A stretch of 8,704 nucleotides of DNA from Spirochaetota bacterium (GTDB taxonomy: Bacteria > Spirochaetota > Spirochaetia > DSM-27196 > PWMO01): assembly GCA_009908735.1 (NCBI GenBank), contig JAAAOR010000103.1, positions 1 through 8,704 on the forward strand. Reading direction: 5' to 3'. Each line of letters starts with the position of its first letter. The first letter of the stretch is position 1. Below the pieces are notes generated by a model that saw nothing but the letters and a program-made list of their open reading frames with translations, had not been told where the DNA came from and did not search any database. Position numbers and translations under genes: made by a program. Of the stretch, positions 5,554-8,704 are shown piece after piece.

Positions 5554-5574
5554 GACTCTAGCACGGAGGAGACA

Positions 5575-7212
5575 ATGACAGACACGACGGCGAACACGAC
5601 ACCACGAGTTGATATCTACGACACGACACTTCGCGACGGCACGCAACGCGAAGGGCTCTCGTTATCTCTCGACGACAAGCTGCGCATTGCGCAGCGCCTC
5701 GACGAGCTCGGCGTCGCCTTCATAGAGGGCGGGTGGCCGGGCAGCAATCCCAAAGACGCGGGTTTTTTCGACCGGGCGCGCGAAATGACCTGGAATACAG
5801 CTGCGGTGGCGGCCTTCGGATCGACCGCCCGCGTCGGAAAGCGCCCGGAGGAAGATGCGAACATCAGCGCCCTCCTCGATGCGGAGACGCCGGTCTGCAC
5901 GGTGGTTGGTAAGAGTTGGACCCTTCACGTGAGCGACGTGCTGCGTACCGACGAAAGCGAGAATCTCCGGCTCATCGAGGAGAGCATCGCGTACCTTCTG
6001 TCACAGGGCCGGCGCGTGGTCTACGATGCGGAGCATTTCTTTGACGGCTTTGCCGCCGATCCGAACTACGCCCTCGAAACGTTGGCCGCCGCCGCCCGCG
6101 CCGGGGCGGAGGTCCTCGTACTCTGTGACACCAACGGGGGGCGTTTGCCCTGGGATATCGAGGATGCCTTCCGTTCGGTGCGGGAGCGGCTCCCCGAGAC
6201 GCCGCTCGGGATGCATGCGCATAACGACGGTGAGCTTGGCGTGGCGAACTCGCTTGCCGCCGTGCGACAGGGCGCCGTGCACGTGCAGGGCACCATGAAC
6301 GGATACGGAGAACGCTGCGGGAACGCGAATCTCTGCTCCATCATGCCCGACATCGAGCTTAAAATGGGGGGGAAGTGCCTGCCCGACGGACGCCTGTCGG
6401 AGCTGTTCGACACCGCGCACTTTGTCGCCGAAGTCGCGAACCTGCCGCCCGACGATCACGCCGCCTTTGTCGGTCGCAGCGCCTTTGCCCACAAGGGCGG
6501 TATTCACGTGGCGGCCATGCGCCGTAACCCGCTTTCCTACCAGCACATTTCCCCGGAGCTCGTCGGAAACGAGATGCGCATCGTGGTGAGTGAGCTCTCC
6601 GGGCGCGGAAACCTGCTAAGCAAGGCGGAAGAGCTCGGAATGGAGGCCGGTGGCGATGTTGCCGATGTGTTGGTGCAGATAAAGGAGCTCGAGTCCCGCG
6701 GGTTCTCCTTTGAGGCTGCCGAAGCGTCGGTTGCTATGATGCTTCACCGCCGGGAAGAAGGCTACACGGAGCCCTTCGAGCTCATTGACTATACCTCCAT
6801 CGTCGAGCACCGCCACGGTCGCGGCATGGTCACCGAGGCCACCATTAAGGTTAAGGTGGGTGAGGATGTCTATCACACCGCGAGCGAAGGCAACGGGCCC
6901 GTCGACGCCCTCTACCGGGCGCTCAGCAAAGCCCTCTCGCCGGTCCTCGAGGGCTTCGACGAGGTGAAGCTGGCCGACTACAAGGTGCGGATTCTCGACG
7001 GGGTGAACGGCACGGCCGCCACCACGCGTGTGCTTGTCGACATGGCCCTGGATGGTGAGCGCTGGAGCACCGTCGGCGCGTCGGCAAACATAATCGAGGC
7101 GTCATGGCAGGCCGTCTCCGACGGGATAGAGTACGGGCTGCTCGTGCACAAGCGTGGCGCACAGACCGCGCGGGCACATGCCGAGGAGACGCTGCACCGG
7201 GCGGCTCGGTAA
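5575..7212 (+). CDS. cimA: (R)-citramalate synthase
   Basis: This 545-residue enzyme of the isopropylmalate/homocitrate synthase superfamily condenses acetyl-CoA with pyruvate to (R)-citramalate. LeuCD- and LeuB-type enzymes then convert it to 2-oxobutyrate for isoleucine, avoiding threonine deaminase. The catalytic TIM barrel opens with YDTTLRDGTQREG (T18-L-R-D-G22), has the EGGWPGSNPKD motif typical of the citramalate synthase subfamily (TIGR00977, Geobacter type) in place of the LeuA pattern, the metal-binding H214-A-H216-ND, and GYGERCGNANL (243-253). A linker subdomain follows (FAHKGGIHVAAM), then a C-terminal LeuA-type allosteric domain (about 405-535, with GNGPVDALYRAL near 439), where isoleucine usually inhibits. 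ATG at 5575 is chosen because GGAGG (5565-5569) lies 5 bases upstream; the frame is open further upstream, but that part lies in the terminator. Expression is probably set by the Ile attenuator just upstream. Together with ilvBN it supplies the isoleucine branch. Confidence 0.95.
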   Translation: MTDTTANTTPRVDIYDTTLRDGTQREGLSLSLDDKLRIAQRLDELGVAFIEGGWPGSNPKDAGFFDRAREMTWNTAAVAAFGSTARVGKRPEEDANISALLDAETPVCTVVGKSWTLHVSDVLRTDESENLRLIEESIAYLLSQGRRVVYDAEHFFDGFAADPNYALETLAAAARAGAEVLVLCDTNGGRLPWDIEDAFRSVRERLPETPLGMHAHNDGELGVANSLAAVRQGAVHVQGTMNGYGERCGNANLCSIMPDIELKMGGKCLPDGRLSELFDTAHFVAEVANLPPDDHAAFVGRSAFAHKGGIHVAAMRRNPLSYQHISPELVGNEMRIVVSELSGRGNLLSKAEELGMEAGGDVADVLVQIKELESRGFSFEAAEASVAMMLHRREEGYTEPFELIDYTSIVEHRHGRGMVTEATIKVKVGEDVYHTASEGNGPVDALYRALSKALSPVLEGFDEVKLADYKVRILDGVNGTAATTRVLVDMALDGERWSTVGASANIIEASWQAVSDGIEYGLLVHKRGAQTARAHAEETLHRAAR

Positions 7213-7231
7213 TCCGTAGTCGCTGAGCGGC

Positions 7232-8434
7232 ATGGCTATCTGTATGCGAGAACACCGGCTGCTCGTTCTGCTCCTGCTGCTTGCTGTGGCCCTCACAGTT
7301 CCGCTATGGGGACAAAGCGATGGCGAAAATGAGGTCCGCGGTGATGATGCCGTACGCGAGACGACACAGGCGCGGGTAGAGCTCAGCACCTTCCGCGCGG
7401 ACGTGCGTCCTGACTTCGAGATTGTCCTTCCGACCGGGGCCATTACCCAGTCGATTCCTCTGAGCTTCGGCCGCTTCGGCATCGATACGACGCTCGGCTA
7501 CGCTGTCAACGGAAACGAGATCAACGGAGAGATGGTCTTCTCCTACGACCTCGGGCGTGTACGGCCGGAGCTTCGCTTCTTCCAGCGCGTGGACTTCGAG
7601 GATTACGTCGACCCCCGGTTTAGCCCCACGAGCGTCGATGTATTTGCCGATGAGGAGTTCGTCTCCAGGCGCCGGGGTGTGGAACCCCGGGTGTCGGTAA
7701 GAGTGCTCCCGCACACACGGGTCGGAACCGCGTTGGGGGTCACCGATACCTTTCAGTGGAGCCTGTCTGATGAGGAGCTGGTCGACGAGGGGATAGATCT
7801 CGTACCGAGGGTGTTTCTTGTCTACGATAACATGACGGCCGTCGACCCGAACCGTGAGCTTGAAGTCTCCGGTGTTGCGGGGCGGCTCACCGTTTCGGAG
7901 CGTTTCAGGAACAGTTTCGAGAATCCCGTCTCTCTCGAGCTTCAGAACAGGCTACTGTTTCAGTACCTGCTCGGCGAGAACTGGAGTATCGAGGAACACC
8001 TGAGCTTTGACACGCTGATCGAGATCTGGCGGGATGAGCTCGTGAAGATGTACCAGCTCGGAGGCTTCGACAGCGTACGGGGATACTCGCCGAACGAGAT
8101 AGAGGCCGTGCGGGTGGGGATGCTGTCGAGCGAACTCTCGCGCCGCATACTCCGCAGTCTCGACACCTCGTTTTCCCCCCGGGAGCGACGGCGGATCTCG
8201 ATCCACCAATACCGCGTGTTTGCGTTCAGTGATGCCGCGGTAACGCAGGGATCGCTCCCGATCGACTCGAGCGTCTCGTACTACGGGAGTGTCGGAGTCG
8301 GTATCGGGGCGGTCGTGTCTCGTCGGCGTATCCATCTCGATGTGTCGCTTGCCGCCGCTCAGCCGTTCGAGCTCGGGAGGCTGCCGGTGGTGTATCTTCG
8401 GACGACGCTTTTCAATTTCGAGCGCCGGCTGTAG
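7232..8434 (+). CDS. Omp85-like outer-membrane beta-barrel without POTRA domains
   Basis: This protein of 400 residues starts with a Sec-type signal peptide: charged MREHR, then LLVLLLLLAVALTVPLWG with likely cleavage near G27-Q28. The rest has alternating hydrophobic and polar residues typical of transmembrane beta strands. LGGFDSVRGY (residues 276-285) matches the conserved L6 loop of Omp85/BamA/TpsB barrels, in which R283 of VRGY reaches into the barrel. The C-terminus (VVYLRTTLFNFERRL) looks like a closing strand. No POTRA domain is present between the signal peptide and the barrel, and the size suits a barrel alone. The start is uncertain: ATG at 7232 has only GAGCGG 1 base upstream, while ATG at 7244 (residue M5) gives an equally good signal peptide. 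It begins 19 bases after cimA with no visible promoter, so it may be co-transcribed with it although the function seems unrelated. Protein export or membrane assembly is an inference; a structural porin-like role is possible. Confidence 0.65.
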   Translation: MAICMREHRLLVLLLLLAVALTVPLWGQSDGENEVRGDDAVRETTQARVELSTFRADVRPDFEIVLPTGAITQSIPLSFGRFGIDTTLGYAVNGNEINGEMVFSYDLGRVRPELRFFQRVDFEDYVDPRFSPTSVDVFADEEFVSRRRGVEPRVSVRVLPHTRVGTALGVTDTFQWSLSDEELVDEGIDLVPRVFLVYDNMTAVDPNRELEVSGVAGRLTVSERFRNSFENPVSLELQNRLLFQYLLGENWSIEEHLSFDTLIEIWRDELVKMYQLGGFDSVRGYSPNEIEAVRVGMLSSELSRRILRSLDTSFSPRERRRISIHQYRVFAFSDAAVTQGSLPIDSSVSYYGSVGVGIGAVVSRRRIHLDVSLAAAQPFELGRLPVVYLRTTLFNFERRL

Positions 8435-8704
8435 GCGGCGTAGCACGCTCGGGATCCCCCGGTGCGAAGGTCTCGGGCTCGTCCGTCGCCGGCTCGAGCC
8501 GCCGGAGGATGTCGTAGTACTCGAGGACCCGCTTCACATAGCGAACGGGCTCCCGGCCGCGCGCATACCCGTAGGGAAGCTCGCGGTAGTACTCGGGGTT
8601 GGAGAGTAGGGGCAGGGTCTCCTCCAGGGACTGCCAGCTTGTCGGATCGAGCCCTCGCCGCCTCGCGAGCTCCTGAGCGTCCCGCACGTGGCCGTAGCCC
8701 ACGT
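8412..8704 (-). CDS. MltF-like membrane-bound lytic transglycosylase, C-terminal part (cut by right edge)
   Basis: About 97 C-terminal codons of a gene entering from the right edge are present. The visible protein begins VGYGHVRDAQELARRRGLDP and continues with LPLLSNPEYYRELPYGYARGREPVRYVKRVLEYYDIL, which matches the end of the SLT lytic transglycosylase domain of the MltF type (N-x-G-x-GHV-DA, then the YGYARG-EP-YV pattern). The GTG at 8702 is an internal Val codon, not a start; the two bases before it fit the last part of an Asn codon (AAC) as in YNVG. Such enzymes cleave the glycan strands of peptidoglycan to 1,6-anhydromuramyl products from the outer-membrane side. The catalytic Glu and the N-terminal region lie outside the window. 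A Pro- and Glu-rich tail of about 27 residues follows the domain. The 3' end overlaps the convergent outer-membrane barrel gene by 23 bases. Confidence 0.75.
   Translation of the reverse strand, partial: VGYGHVRDAQELARRRGLDPTSWQSLEETLPLLSNPEYYRELPYGYARGREPVRYVKRVLEYYDILRRLEPATDEPETFAPGDPERATPPTAGARN

Noticed and set aside
5491..5574. N-terminal extension of CimA by 28 residues from a TTG at 5491
   Set aside because: The TTG lies inside the terminator hairpin, has no Shine-Dalgarno, and the extension does not match the family. ATG at 5575 has GGAGG at the right distance.
5401..5574. T-box or other riboswitch ahead of cimA
   Set aside because: There is no T-box consensus (AGGGTGGNACCGCG) or specifier stem, and the leader is too short for known amino-acid riboswitches. 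The Ile-rich frame gives a simpler account.
8289..8609. Plus-strand 106-residue frame over the convergent junction
   Set aside because: It overlaps the barrel gene in another frame and lies antisense to the recognisable transglycosylase domain, with a low-complexity Ser/Arg-rich translation.

Overview
The window looks like a piece of chromosome from a GC-rich, free-living spirochaete. The main clue is the tandem pair of cyclic-nucleotide-binding proteins, one of which carries TPR repeats. The citramalate route to isoleucine and a diderm envelope (MlaE-type permease, Omp85-type barrel, lytic transglycosylase) fit this. The assignment is an inference from gene content; no rRNA, tRNA or other taxonomic marker is present, and I see no mobile element or CRISPR array.

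Layout. Positions 1-1122 (minus strand) hold a PHP-family phosphoesterase followed, 8 bases after its stop, by the start of an MlaE-type lipid-transport permease that runs off the left edge. A 106-base divergent intergenic region (1123-1228) separates this pair from a plus-strand two-gene unit (1229-2886). Its first gene encodes a cyclic-nucleotide-binding-fold protein with C-terminal TPRs, and its second a Crp/Fnr-family regulator with an intact phosphate-binding cassette and a winged helix. An AT-rich 238-base gap (2887-3124) with a candidate promoter and a palindrome leads to ilvB, ilvN and cimA (3125-7212). A POTRA-less Omp85-like outer-membrane barrel follows 19 bases later. It converges with, and overlaps by 23 bases, the 3' end of a minus-strand MltF-like transglycosylase that is cut by the right edge.

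How the genes work together. CimA makes (R)-citramalate from pyruvate and acetyl-CoA, the first step of threonine-independent 2-oxobutyrate synthesis. IlvB/IlvN then condense 2-oxobutyrate with pyruvate toward isoleucine, or two pyruvates toward valine and leucine. IlvB carries the Trp (W477) that is associated with 2-oxobutyrate preference in this family.

Most interesting point. The ilvN-cimA gap contains what reads as a complete ribosome-mediated transcription attenuator. A 15-codon leader peptide, MSPARYLTHASIIIQ, starts in an ATGA overlap with the ilvN stop and has three consecutive Ile codons just before its stop. It is followed at once by a strong GNRA-capped hairpin, a possible weak alternative antiterminator pairing, and an intrinsic terminator with seven T residues, 51 bases before cimA. 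This would place isoleucine feedback inside the operon, acting on cimA and possibly the outer-membrane gene while sparing ilvBN.
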